The notes below the pieces were generated by a model. It saw only the letters and a list, made by a program, of their open reading frames with translations, was not told the origin of the DNA and did not search any database. A stretch of DNA of 64,000 nt from Halorientalis marina (GTDB taxonomy: Archaea; Halobacteriota; Halobacteria; Halobacteriales; Haloarculaceae): contig NZ_CP095488.1 in assembly GCF_023028345.1 (NCBI RefSeq), positions 248,001-312,000 on the forward strand. Reading direction: 5' to 3'. Position 1 is the first letter of the stretch; every line of letters begins with the position of its first letter. Shown piece by piece: positions 26,104 to 33,426 of the stretch. The position numbers and the translations under genes were made by a program.

Positions 26104-27525
26104 ATGAAAGAGACTGGACCTTCGGAAACTCAGAACGAGAAGCAGACGGACCTGCATCGGACGCTGGTCGAAGAGTCGAACGATGTCGCCACGATCATCG
26201 ACACAGAGGGAACGATAACGTACGTGAGCCCCGCCGTCACACGAGTCCTCGGCTACGATCCCGAGGAATTGGTCGGGAACACTGGATACGAGTTCGTCCA
26301 TCCGGACGACCGGGAACGAAATGCCGACGCGGTCGAAGCCGTTCTGGAAACCCCGGACGAACCCCAGACAGTCGAAGTCCGATTCAAACACGCCGACGGG
26401 TCGTGGTGCTGGATCGAGGCCACGATGCGGAACCGACTCGACGACGATGTCATCGACGGTATTCTCCTCAACAGTCGTGAGATTACCGAACGGAAAAACC
26501 GTGAACGCGAACTCCGCGAACTCGCTGGCGAGTACGAGGCCCTCCTGAACAATGCAGAGGACGCGATATTTTTCATTGATGTCGACGCTTCAGACCACGA
26601 CATTACGTTCGAGTTCGACCGTCTTAGCCCGGCATACGAGCGTCAAACCGGCCTCACGACCGAAGAGGTCCGGGGAGAAACGCCTCGAGACGTGTTTGGT
26701 GAGCAAGCGGGAGCAGAACTCGAAGCAAACTATCACCGGTGTGTCAAATCTCGTGAGCCGATCTCGTATCAGGAAGAACTGCGAGTCAACGAGGAGGCAC
26801 GCATCTGGCAGACGAACCTCGCACCGGTACTCACTGACGGCGACGTAACCCGTCTTGTGGGAATCACCCGAAACGTCACTGACCGTGTCGAACGGGAACG
26901 ACAGCTTCGTCGTCAAAAGGAGCGGCTCGACGAGTTTGCGAGTGTCATCTCCCACGATCTTCGGAATCCGCTCAACGTCGCACAGGCCCGCGCAACACTC
27001 CTTGACGAACAAACGGAGAGCGAACATTTGGATCCACTCGTACAATCGCTCGACCGGATGGAGGCAATCGTCATGGACACGTTGACACTCGCTCGACAGG
27101 GTGAGACGATAGACGAAACGGAGACGGTCAGTCTGACCGACCTCGTCGGGAAGTGCTGGGGAACGGTAGATGCAGACGCGGCGACCCTCGAGATAGCTGA
27201 CGAGATGACGTTCCAGGGCGATCGCGACCGGTTACGACACGTATTCGAGAATCTGTTCCGAAACGCTATCGAACACGGTGGCACGGACGTGACTGTTCGT
27301 GTCGGACGCGTCGATGAGGACACCATCTACGTCGAAGACGATGGGTCTGGGATTCCCGCAAAGAGGCGCGCAGAGGTTTTCGAACCAGGCCACTCTTCGA
27401 CGAGTGGGGGCACCGGATTCGGACTGACCATCGTAAAACGGATCGTGGAGGCTCACGGGTGGACGGTGTCTGTGACAGACGAGCCCGAAGATGGGGCGCG
27501 GTTCGAGTTCGTGATGTCACAATAG
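26104..27525 (+). CDS. PAS-PAS histidine kinase
   Basis: This is a 473-residue protein. It has PAS (about 17-135, NDVATIIDTEGTITYVSPAV through REITERKNRE) and PAS (about 138-265, NAEDAIFFIDVDASDHDI through GITRNVTDRV). HisKA has His284 in SVISHDLRNPLNVA. HATPase has VFENLFRNAIEHGG, VEDDGSGIPAKRR and TGFGLTIVKRIVE. There is no membrane segment. It starts 3 bp after the LOV kinase stop and ends the transcription run; after it comes a 600-bp non-coding stretch. The catalytic region resembles that of the receiver-PAS kinase at 19679, suggesting duplication within the operon. Its input ligand and partner regulator are not visible. Confidence 0.88.
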   Translation: MKETGPSETQNEKQTDLHRTLVEESNDVATIIDTEGTITYVSPAVTRVLGYDPEELVGNTGYEFVHPDDRERNADAVEAVLETPDEPQTVEVRFKHADGSWCWIEATMRNRLDDDVIDGILLNSREITERKNRERELRELAGEYEALLNNAEDAIFFIDVDASDHDITFEFDRLSPAYERQTGLTTEEVRGETPRDVFGEQAGAELEANYHRCVKSREPISYQEELRVNEEARIWQTNLAPVLTDGDVTRLVGITRNVTDRVERERQLRRQKERLDEFASVISHDLRNPLNVAQARATLLDEQTESEHLDPLVQSLDRMEAIVMDTLTLARQGETIDETETVSLTDLVGKCWGTVDADAATLEIADEMTFQGDRDRLRHVFENLFRNAIEHGGTDVTVRVGRVDEDTIYVEDDGSGIPAKRRAEVFEPGHSSTSGGTGFGLTIVKRIVEAHGWTVSVTDEPEDGARFEFVMSQ

Positions 27526-28123
27526 GGGGCGTGGCCAACACTCAAACATCCCATGTCGCCTATGCATTGAGACAACCGGTCCAATATCTGGTCAACTGCG
27601 GCCCCGTTCGTGTATTCTTAATTAGGAATAATGTCTTCCGCACCAATCTTCCGTTCTCAGAATACCGCTTAAAAAATAACAGATCAGGCGTTCAATTGCT
27701 ATCCGGCTCCGTGTTTTAGCGCGACTCCGTTAGGTCGCCCGTCGAAACGCGGCTGGCTCCGATTAGCGATGTCTACTCCTGACTCAGACCATCGAAATAG
27801 GGGATTATTTTACCTTCGCTTGTGCAAGAGTCGGCTTGTTTCGGGAAGACTTCGTCGATTGCATTGTAGAGGGATTCAAGTAGAACTCGCTCATGGAGTA
27901 CTTTCTCTTCATCGTGAAGCGATTCCTATCCTATCGGGTGACCAAGTCCATAGACTCCCCATTTGTTATCACTGGAATTAAAATTGGGACGAGTAGAGCC
28001 TGCTGCATACGCGCCCTGTATTCAGCACGCCGTTTGTGACAGATATTAGTAGAAGGCTGTTCGTCGTGATAGCTCGATCCTCTGTACTGATCAGCGATCG
28101 CATCCTCGCACGAAACCACGAGA
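27526..28123. other. intergenic region, no supported gene
   Basis: The GC content is lower than in its neighbours. One short plus-strand frame near 27780-27887 reads IEIGDYFTFACARVGLF and REDFVDCIVEGFK before a stop. It looks coding-like but has no start and no family I recognise, so it may be a relic. A small palindrome is annotated at 28001. Confidence 0.3.
28001..28027. repeat. CTGCTGMATA palindrome with TGAATACAGGGCGC core
   Basis: TGCTGCATAC (28001-28010) and GTATTCAGCA (28018-28027) are inverted arms (9 of 10 match) around GCGCCCT. Read on the minus strand, it contains TGCTGAATACAGGGCGCG, which recurs exactly at 30984-31001 on the plus strand. Confidence 0.5.
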
Positions 28124-28279
28124 CTACTCCGGAATTTCGTATCGACAAATTTCACTGCCCCCACAGTCCGGACACTCCTCAGCCTTCGACGACACAGTTG
28201 TCCCACAGTGGCGGCACTCAACTACGACATCGGAGCCACCACCAGAGAGTAGTCGCGTGAGGAGCGAGTGAACTCCCAT
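28124..28279 (-). CDS. small zinc-ribbon protein
   Basis: This is a 51-residue protein: MGVHSLLTRLLSGGGSDVVV, then two knuckles CRHCG (Cys22, Cys25) and CPDCG (Cys36, Cys39), ending ICRYEIPE. The arrangement, an amphipathic leader, then E-C-R-H-C-G-T and E-E-C-P-D-C-G-G, is a common haloarchaeal zinc-ribbon microprotein; the family function is not established. It is divergently arranged with the zinc-binding protein at 28440. The start at ATG 28279 is the only one giving this complete architecture. Confidence 0.75.
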   Translation of the reverse strand: MGVHSLLTRLLSGGGSDVVVECRHCGTTVSSKAEECPDCGGSEICRYEIPE

Positions 28280-28439
28280 CGTCCCTGCAGTACAGGTGAT
28301 GGTGAGTTAACCTTAGTGGACAGTTCAACCGACCTGAAAACGGGTTTCTGAACGTGGAAAACGCCGAAACCTTACATTCGAGGACGAAGCAAGAACGAAT
28401 GGAAGGAACACTGTCACACGCTCCTTCCAGTCCCTTTGC

Positions 28440-28592
28440 ATGAACACCGACGAATCGTCTCTTGGTCGTTGCCCGGACTGCGGCGAGCGTATTCCAGAGG
28501 CGTGGCTGCTCGTTGAGTACACCAAAGACGACGGGACCGATGGAACATGGGCCGAATGTCCGTCGTGTGAGGATGTTGTAGCGCCAGAGTAA
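28440..28592 (+). CDS. small zinc-binding protein (DUF7837-like)
   Basis: This is a 50-residue protein: MNTDESSLGRCPDCGERIPE, then a middle strand AWLLVEYTKDDGTDGTWAEC, then PSCEDVVAPE. The cysteines at 11, 14, 40 and 43 form two CxxC knuckles. The pattern G-R-C-P-x-C-G-x-x-I-P and W-A-E-C-P-x-C-x-D-V-V matches a widespread haloarchaeal putative zinc-binding family (DUF7837 as I recall it). It is an isolated gene 85 bp before the TRAM protein on the same strand. Confidence 0.75.
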   Translation: MNTDESSLGRCPDCGERIPEAWLLVEYTKDDGTDGTWAECPSCEDVVAPE

Positions 28593-28676
28593 CAACTGGA
28601 TTCCGACGGGGTCTGAACGAATTCGGACAGCAGAGCCAAGTGTTCTCGCTCGGGTGTATCGCAGAAGGTACTACTG

Positions 28677-29090
28677 ATGGATATCCCTGACCAACTTCGC
28701 TGCCTGTTTTCGGCCACGCTTGAAGAGCGGGACGGATCGTATATCGTTGAAGTTCCAAAAAGAGAGATTCAACGTGGGAACATCGGTCAAGGCGGAACAT
28801 ACCGTGTAGCTGTGCTTCCTTCTCCGTCAACCACCGAAGCCGTCGATACCGACACAAGGTCACAGTTCGAACCAGAACCACAGGAACCACCGGTCACAGA
28901 AGGTGAACAGCGGACCGTCGAAATCGAAGACATCGGCGATCAGGGCGACGGGATCACCCGTGTCGAACGTGGCTTTGTTGTCATTGTCTCCGATACCGAG
29001 CAGGGAGAGCGAGTCACCATCGAGATTACTGATGTCCGTGAGAACGTCGCCTTTGCAGACGTTGTTGAACGCATCAGCTACTACGACTGA
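28677..29090 (+). CDS. TRAM-domain protein
   Basis: This is a 137-residue protein. The N-terminal 35 residues (MDIPDQLRCLFSATLEERDG, then YIVEVPKREIQRGNI) form a small module typical of haloarchaeal TRAM proteins. A Pro/Glu-rich linker at about 50-78 leads to a C-terminal TRAM domain (79-135: RTVEIEDIGDQGDGITRVERG, FVVIVSDTEQGERVTIEI). TRAM is an OB-like RNA-binding fold also found in tRNA-modifying enzymes; stand-alone archaeal TRAM proteins bind RNA and have been proposed to act as RNA chaperones. There is no catalytic partner domain. It converges with the PIN gene across a perfect 11-bp inverted repeat. Confidence 0.8.
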   Translation: MDIPDQLRCLFSATLEERDGSYIVEVPKREIQRGNIGQGGTYRVAVLPSPSTTEAVDTDTRSQFEPEPQEPPVTEGEQRTVEIEDIGDQGDGITRVERGFVVIVSDTEQGERVTIEITDVRENVAFADVVERISYYD

Positions 29091-29139
29091 GTCGCAAAGA
29101 ACCGGAAATTGAATCTTAACTGTGCTGCCTCAATTAAGA

Positions 29140-29181
29140 GTTACCCCACGAGCCGAATGAATATCTACTGCGTGGGGTAAC
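29140..29181. repeat. perfect 11-bp inverted repeat between convergent genes
   Basis: GTTACCCCACG (29140-29150) and CGTGGGGTAAC (29171-29181) are exact inverted arms with a 20-bp spacer, located between the convergent ends of the TRAM and PIN genes. It could be a bidirectional terminator hairpin or a protein-binding site. Confidence 0.5.
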
Positions 29182-29233
29182 AGCAGCAACAGCCACGGAA
29201 CCAACGGGAGTCCAAACCCTCAATTGCAGGGAC

Positions 29234-29773
29234 TCAATCGAACTGCGTATCCAGCAAATCGTCCAGAAATATCCGACCTTCGATTACTGATGTCTCTTCT
29301 CCAACGCCCATCGCTGCGAGGACATCAGCAATCGCCTGCTCGGCCAGTGTATCACTGACCAGAACTGCGACATGGCCCGTCTGCTCCGTAGCATACTGGT
29401 ACGCCAGTCCAGCAAGCACGGCATCGGTTGTCTCGATCTCGTCTTCGGTGACATCATCCGCCGATAGATTGTAGATCCGCTCTCGCGTCCTGTCGATGGC
29501 GTCGGAGACATCGGAATCAGTAAAGTCAACATCTGCTCGCTCCAGCCACCCAGCATCCTGTGCCGATCGCAGCCTGTCACGTTGATAGTGGTATGCGTCC
29601 GGACTTTCACCGAGTTCTTCAGCGACATGGTCGGGGATTCGGACGCTGATGTTCCGCCGTGTCACATACTGCTCGAAGGCCTGATACTTCTCATTGGATG
29701 GGCCACCCATCGCGTAGATGATACTGGTATCGACGATTGCGAGGCTATCGCTCGGCAACTCCTCGGCCGGCAT
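29234..29773 (-). CDS. PIN-domain toxin (VapC-like)
   Basis: This is a 179-residue protein of the PIN nuclease fold. It has an early catalytic Asp in LAIVDTSIIYAMGG, acidic residues in TTDAVLAGLAYQYA and the C-terminal strand VAVLVSDTLAEQAI with the final Asp. It is somewhat longer than classic VapC (about 130), with an insertion in the middle (DRTRERIYNLSADDVTEDE). It overlaps the upstream HTH gene by one base (TAATG), so the two form an operon. PIN toxins typically cleave tRNA or rRNA; the target is not inferable. It is the downstream gene of the pair, as expected for a toxin with an HTH antitoxin. Confidence 0.7.
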   Translation of the reverse strand: MPAEELPSDSLAIVDTSIIYAMGGPSNEKYQAFEQYVTRRNISVRIPDHVAEELGESPDAYHYQRDRLRSAQDAGWLERADVDFTDSDVSDAIDRTRERIYNLSADDVTEDEIETTDAVLAGLAYQYATEQTGHVAVLVSDTLAEQAIADVLAAMGVGEETSVIEGRIFLDDLLDTQFD

Positions 29774-30339
29774 TACTCCGAAGGCTCCAGGTATGGGTCG
29801 TATTCACTCGCCGCTTCGATGACCTCCTGTAACGCCGTAATGACGGTCATCCCCTCCACTGGATGCACATCGAGTTTGTTAGTGGCAGTGCGTTGGGTGA
29901 GTTCGCCATTCATCACCCGCAGCGTGTAATGGAGGGCAGCCGCGAGCTTCGGAATCCCCTGACGATCGACGAACACTCGGATGTCCTCGTTCTTGAGCTG
30001 TCGCCCGATAGCATCGACGAGAACGGGCGTTGCGACGACATCACCGTGCGCGGTTTCGAGCGTGAGACGAATCGGGTCAACAGCAATCTGGGTGGGCGTC
30101 TCGTCTTCGTGGCGAGTCAGGATACCCATCTCTTCGAGCTCGCCCACGTACTTATAGGCAGTCGAATGCGGAATATCGAGATCAGCCTTGACGGTCTCGA
30201 TAGCTACCGGACCGTGCTGGAGGACATAGATGTAGAGGCGTGCCAACTGCGGCGTCTTCAGCAATTCGGCGTAGGTGAGGAGGTCACCGAGTGTCTCCTC
30301 AGGATCTACGGAATCACTCAATCGAGAGCCCGTTGACAT
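29773..30339 (-). CDS. winged-HTH antitoxin/regulator partner of PIN protein
   Basis: This is a 188-residue protein from ATG 30339 (MSTGSRLSDS); a GTG one codon earlier is also possible. Residues 20-85 form a winged HTH: LLTYAELLKTPQLARLYIYV, then a recognition part IETVKADLDIPHSTAYKYVGELEEMGIL and a wing. The C-terminal half (about 100-188) is an alpha/beta region (VLVDAIGRQLKNEDIRVFVDRQG) seen in haloarchaeal HTH proteins that precede PIN genes. It is translationally coupled to the PIN gene. TATA-like sequence (TATAGAGTATTA) lies at about 30359-30370. It likely both silences the toxin and controls the operon. Confidence 0.7.
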   Translation of the reverse strand: MSTGSRLSDSVDPEETLGDLLTYAELLKTPQLARLYIYVLQHGPVAIETVKADLDIPHSTAYKYVGELEEMGILTRHEDETPTQIAVDPIRLTLETAHGDVVATPVLVDAIGRQLKNEDIRVFVDRQGIPKLAAALHYTLRVMNGELTQRTATNKLDVHPVEGMTVITALQEVIEAASEYDPYLEPSE

Positions 30340-30603
30340 CACAATCCATGTTCCACGTATAGAGTATTAGGTCTTCTGCTACTGCCTCAGGTTATGCTCT
30401 CAACAGATGGGCGCGGTCATGAAGTTTGGATTCCACGGGGTTCGGAGACAGCAACATCATCGCTAACGGCGTAAAAATAGGGAATACCTCAGGGAGCGTG
30501 TTGGCGAGGCAGACGCCGCCGTAATTTTTGATTGGAGTGCGATATCTTTATCAGTTGTATCGGGAACTCCGAGGCATCCAGGCAGGTGCTCTACTACAAA
30601 CAG

Positions 30604-30816
30604 CTACATAGTGGTGCCTTTGGCGTTCACCTCCTCGTCAGTCGGTGTTTCGACCGGTTTCACTCGTAGTTCTCCAAAACCGTACTTGCTATGGCTCCCG
30701 ACTCGGAGAATCCCATTTCGAGCGGTTTTGACGGGACAGTCACCCGTGTAGCCGATTACTTGTCCATAATCGACGGTCTGTAAGTCGAACGCCTCGCAAT
30801 CTTCGACTACTCGCAA
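30604..30816 (-). pseudogene. RAMP-like (Cas6/Csx10-type?) C-terminal fragment
   Basis: This 70-codon frame starts at a TTG two codons after an in-frame TAG. It reads DYGQVIGYTGDCPVKTARNG followed by ILRVGSHSKYGFGELRVKP. A glycine-rich G-x-x-S-K-Y-G-F-G-E-x-x-V signature close to the C-terminus is typical of RAMP-fold CRISPR RNA-processing proteins such as Cas6. No cas gene or array is near, and the N-terminal domains are missing, so it is at best a relic. The RAMP reading is by pattern only. Confidence 0.3.
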
Positions 30817-30917
30817 TACCTAACGATCGCGTCCGAACAATGCCCGCTGACGCGTCACTCCTGTCATATCGTATCCCAGTGCAAACCCTCATGCGCGGTA
30901 TGTAGTCGGTAACGGAC

Positions 30918-31001
30918 TGCTGCAGTGAATCTCTGTATGCAGCAGGCCGCTTCTATCAGATACTCAGTCATTCGTTCAGACGCTGCTGAATACAGGGCGC
31001 G
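30918..31001. repeat. pair of CTGCTG palindromic repeat units
   Basis: CTGCTGCA (30918-30925) and TGCAGCAG (30938-30945) form a perfect 8-bp palindrome. At 30983-31001 CTGCTGAATACAGGGCGCG repeats the core of the unit at 28001. The stretch between is non-coding. Confidence 0.45.
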
Positions 31002-31050
31002 AGTCGGTCACTCGCGTGTCGAACCGCGACCGTGCCGCACGATGCCCATG

Positions 31051-31188
31051 TCAATCAGGATTCGCCCTCAGCACCAGTGCGACTCCCGTGACTGATACCG
31101 ACACCCCGAGGAGAATGAGACCGAGATACGCCACAGCTATTGATCCGATATCCTGTATGGCCGAATGGTACTGGTTGGTCGTGTGCAT
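31051..31188 (-). CDS. small single-helix membrane protein
   Basis: This is a 45-residue protein beginning MHTTNQYHSAIQDIG, with one predicted membrane helix at about 17-40 (IAVAYLGLILLGVSVSVTGV) and a short polar tail RANPD. It is intact, preceded by AT-rich sequence (AGTATAGTATAG) about 25-35 bp upstream. It resembles no named family. It is too short for confident calling, but the clean helix argues against a shadow. Confidence 0.4.
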   Translation of the reverse strand: MHTTNQYHSAIQDIGSIAVAYLGLILLGVSVSVTGVALVLRANPD

Positions 31189-31211
31189 GAAAAGCAACAG
31201 GGTACCTACTA

Positions 31212-31328
31212 TACTATACTAACAGCCAGAAGTCTTCACGCGGCATCTTGGTAGAATAACCGTCTCAACTCTTCTAAACGGGGCTTCTCTGGGTGAATAT
31301 CCGATTACTTCTGGCCACCAGTATAGTA
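31212..31328. mobile_element. MITE with IS630-type ends
   Basis: Terminal inverted repeats of 22 bp, left 31212-31233 and right 31307-31328, share TACTATACT and GCCAGAAGT with a mismatched 4-bp middle. A TA dinucleotide stands just outside both ends (31212-31213 and 31327-31328), giving a 113-bp element with TA target duplication. The outermost ACTATACT equals the ends of the IS630 element at 10376-11457. There is no coding capacity. It looks like a non-autonomous element mobilised by that transposase type. Confidence 0.65.
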
Positions 31329-31555
31329 AGGAGACCTACCGCGTTTGTCCACAGTCCTAACTCTGCCATGGTACCATCTCGACTACTTGAGATCAAAAGG
31401 AGAGTGTGGGGCATGTTTTAATTGCCTTTTGTGTTCAAAGCCGGCTGCCGGAAGAATCTTAGCCGCGTTCATCGTGAGGTGGAACTTGGTCTGCTACACT
31501 CACCCTCTACATCGGTCACGCCGTTATTGAAAGAGACCGAGGAGGTGGTGGGAGT

Positions 31556-31586
31556 GATGCTGCATACACAGCGCAAATACAGCATC
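31556..31586. repeat. GATGCTG palindrome
   Basis: GATGCTG (31556-31562) and CAGCATC (31580-31586) form a perfect 7-bp inverted repeat; the left arm continues with CATAC as in the other CTGCTGCATA units. The rest of 31329-31735 shows no gene. Confidence 0.35.
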
Positions 31587-31735
31587 AACTCCGCATGATT
31601 TGATCACCACAAATGTTCGTCGCAGGTAGCGCCCAGTATGATCAATCACCGACTCGGAATCGACGGGGATTCTATCGTGACCGAGTGTCGTGGAGAATGA
31701 GAGACTGACAGCAGGAAATCAAAGTAGTGCGCCGG

Positions 31736-32539
31736 TCAGGTCGGTTTTGGATCATTGATATCCGAAGCGGCAGCCAGTCGCTCGGCTCTGAAGACACGGT
31801 GGTCCTGCCAGAGCAGCCACAGGCCCATCACGCCGACGAGTGCGACTAGGCCCAGGGTGCTGAGGACGTACAGTGACGACTGGCTGGCGGCCAGCAGGCC
31901 CGTGACGTCCTGCGTGAAGTGGTAGAGTACGAGCGGCCAGAGGCTCCCGAGGCGAAGCGTGACGGCCGCGAGACCGATGCCGAGCGGGATGATCAGGAGC
32001 ATCGAGGGCAGCCACTCGGCGACGGATCCGCCGAGAATAATCTTCGAGACGTGCGTGAGGCCGAACAGGACAGCCGGCAGTATCCCGGCGACGAGCGGGC
32101 CGCGTGACTCCAGCGCACGGAGGAGGACACCACGGAAGAGGAGTTCCTCCAGGATTGCAGCGCCCAGCGCGACGCCGACCACGAGGACGAGCAGCGTCGC
32201 CCACACGGGCAACACTTCGCCCGTCACGAGCGAGACTTCGGGAATCCGGAGTCCGAACGCGACCGGCAACAGGACCAGCGCGGCGAACGGCAGCAGGTAC
32301 ACCAGTGCACGTCGGTTGACCGGTGCAGTCAGGCGGATCTTCTCCCACCAGCCCAGCCACGCGACGAGACCGACGACCAACAGGACGAACACCCAGTTCA
32401 GGACGAGTCCCACGCCGTCCAGCGTGAGCCACGGCAGGAGTGGTGCGACAAGAAGGCGGAACGCCACCGTCACCGCGACGATGGCGATCGCCGTCCCGAG
32501 TGTGAATACGACTGGCCGGCGCTCGACGATAGAGGTCAT
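31736..32539 (-). CDS. CPBP family intramembrane metalloprotease
   Basis: This 267-residue protein has about eight membrane helices. Its CPBP (CAAX protease/bacteriocin-processing, formerly ABI) motifs are EELLFRG near residue 131 (the catalytic EExxxR), FGLTHVSK (FxxxH), and YHFTQD near 211 (HxxxD/N). Such enzymes act inside the membrane on prenylated or signal-type substrates or serve in peptide processing and self-immunity. It is the first of the ten intact CPBP genes in the 31.7-56.3 kb part of the window. Its motif 1 is EELLFRG rather than the EELGWRG variant of most others here. A small palindrome CTCTG-N6-CAGAG lies about 44-59 bp upstream. Confidence 0.9.
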   Translation of the reverse strand: MTSIVERRPVVFTLGTAIAIVAVTVAFRLLVAPLLPWLTLDGVGLVLNWVFVLLVVGLVAWLGWWEKIRLTAPVNRRALVYLLPFAALVLLPVAFGLRIPEVSLVTGEVLPVWATLLVLVVGVALGAAILEELLFRGVLLRALESRGPLVAGILPAVLFGLTHVSKIILGGSVAEWLPSMLLIIPLGIGLAAVTLRLGSLWPLVLYHFTQDVTGLLAASQSSLYVLSTLGLVALVGVMGLWLLWQDHRVFRAERLAAASDINDPKPT

Positions 32540-32627
32540 TGACTCTACTACGCTGTCTAACTACTTATAGTCTTATTGACACTCTGTCGCAGCAGAGAGC
32601 GATAGTTCCGCGGCACGGCCAGCGACG

Positions 32628-33257
32628 CTAATCAGTATCGAGGAGTGAGACGACGGTGCTTTCACCGACCGCTTCGAGGACGTATGCCTGATACCCCGGC
32701 CAGGAAATCACACCGTTACTCTCGTCGGTGACTCGTATCTCGCCGCTCCGGAACAGCGTATTCTGGTCGTCGAGAACGACCGCGATCGTCTCGCCACGCA
32801 TGAGTCGGTCGTCGACGAGCGCTACGTCGAAGGCCGCGTCACCGTCCTGGCCAAACTGCGTCACGTTCCCGTCCGCCGCGTACTCGAAACCTATCGAGAC
32901 TGCCGCCGACGGCGTGATGGGATTGTACGCGAGGCGGGAGTCCCGAACTGCAACCAGAAGAACCGGTCGGTCGTACGCGGACTGGAGGTCAGTCACGACC
33001 TGGGCGTCGATTCCCCGGTCGTCGAACGCGGTGACCAACGCGTCTTCGACCTGCCCCCTCATCGGTTCGGGCCCGACGACGTAGAGCTGTAGCGCAGTTG
33101 GCACAGTCATCGACGCGCCGTTCGTGGACGAGGTCGCGACCTGCTGCTGGACATCCGTCCGGTGTTCGGCCGCCGCGAACCCGATGAACGCGAACGCACT
33201 GGCGATCACGACCATGCCCACGACTGCAAACGACAGTAACTGAGATCGGGAAGACAT
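32628..33257 (-). CDS. membrane-anchored conserved hypothetical protein
   Basis: This is a 209-residue protein from ATG 33257 (MSSRSQLLSFAVVGMVVIA); the longer frame upstream is not protein-like. One N-terminal membrane helix (9-30) is followed by an outside domain. Repeated strand-like segments are LQLYVVGPEPMRGQVEDALV, VLLVAVRDSRLAYNPITPSA, and VVLDDQNTLFRSGEIRV. I do not recognise a family. It sits between two CPBP genes on the same strand, 88 bp from one and 169 bp from the other. It may be a substrate or partner, but only position suggests that. Confidence 0.6.
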   Translation of the reverse strand: MSSRSQLLSFAVVGMVVIASAFAFIGFAAAEHRTDVQQQVATSSTNGASMTVPTALQLYVVGPEPMRGQVEDALVTAFDDRGIDAQVVTDLQSAYDRPVLLVAVRDSRLAYNPITPSAAVSIGFEYAADGNVTQFGQDGDAAFDVALVDDRLMRGETIAVVLDDQNTLFRSGEIRVTDESNGVISWPGYQAYVLEAVGESTVVSLLDTD

Positions 33258-33426
33258 GATCAGTGGTACGTCCCGCACGAAGATATAGACAAATTGACGC
33301 GTGATTGCACGGGTCAGTGTTCGAGACGAGGCCAACCGGTTCGCACTACACAGTCAGTCTCGCCGAAGTATACTGGTCGTCGCGAAACCGGAGCCAGGAC
33401 CGAGAAATCGAATACGTTCGTGGCGT

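Noticed and set aside
28218..28595. Minus-strand frame over the two small zinc genes
   Set aside because: It covers two better supported small genes with clear CxxC pairs.
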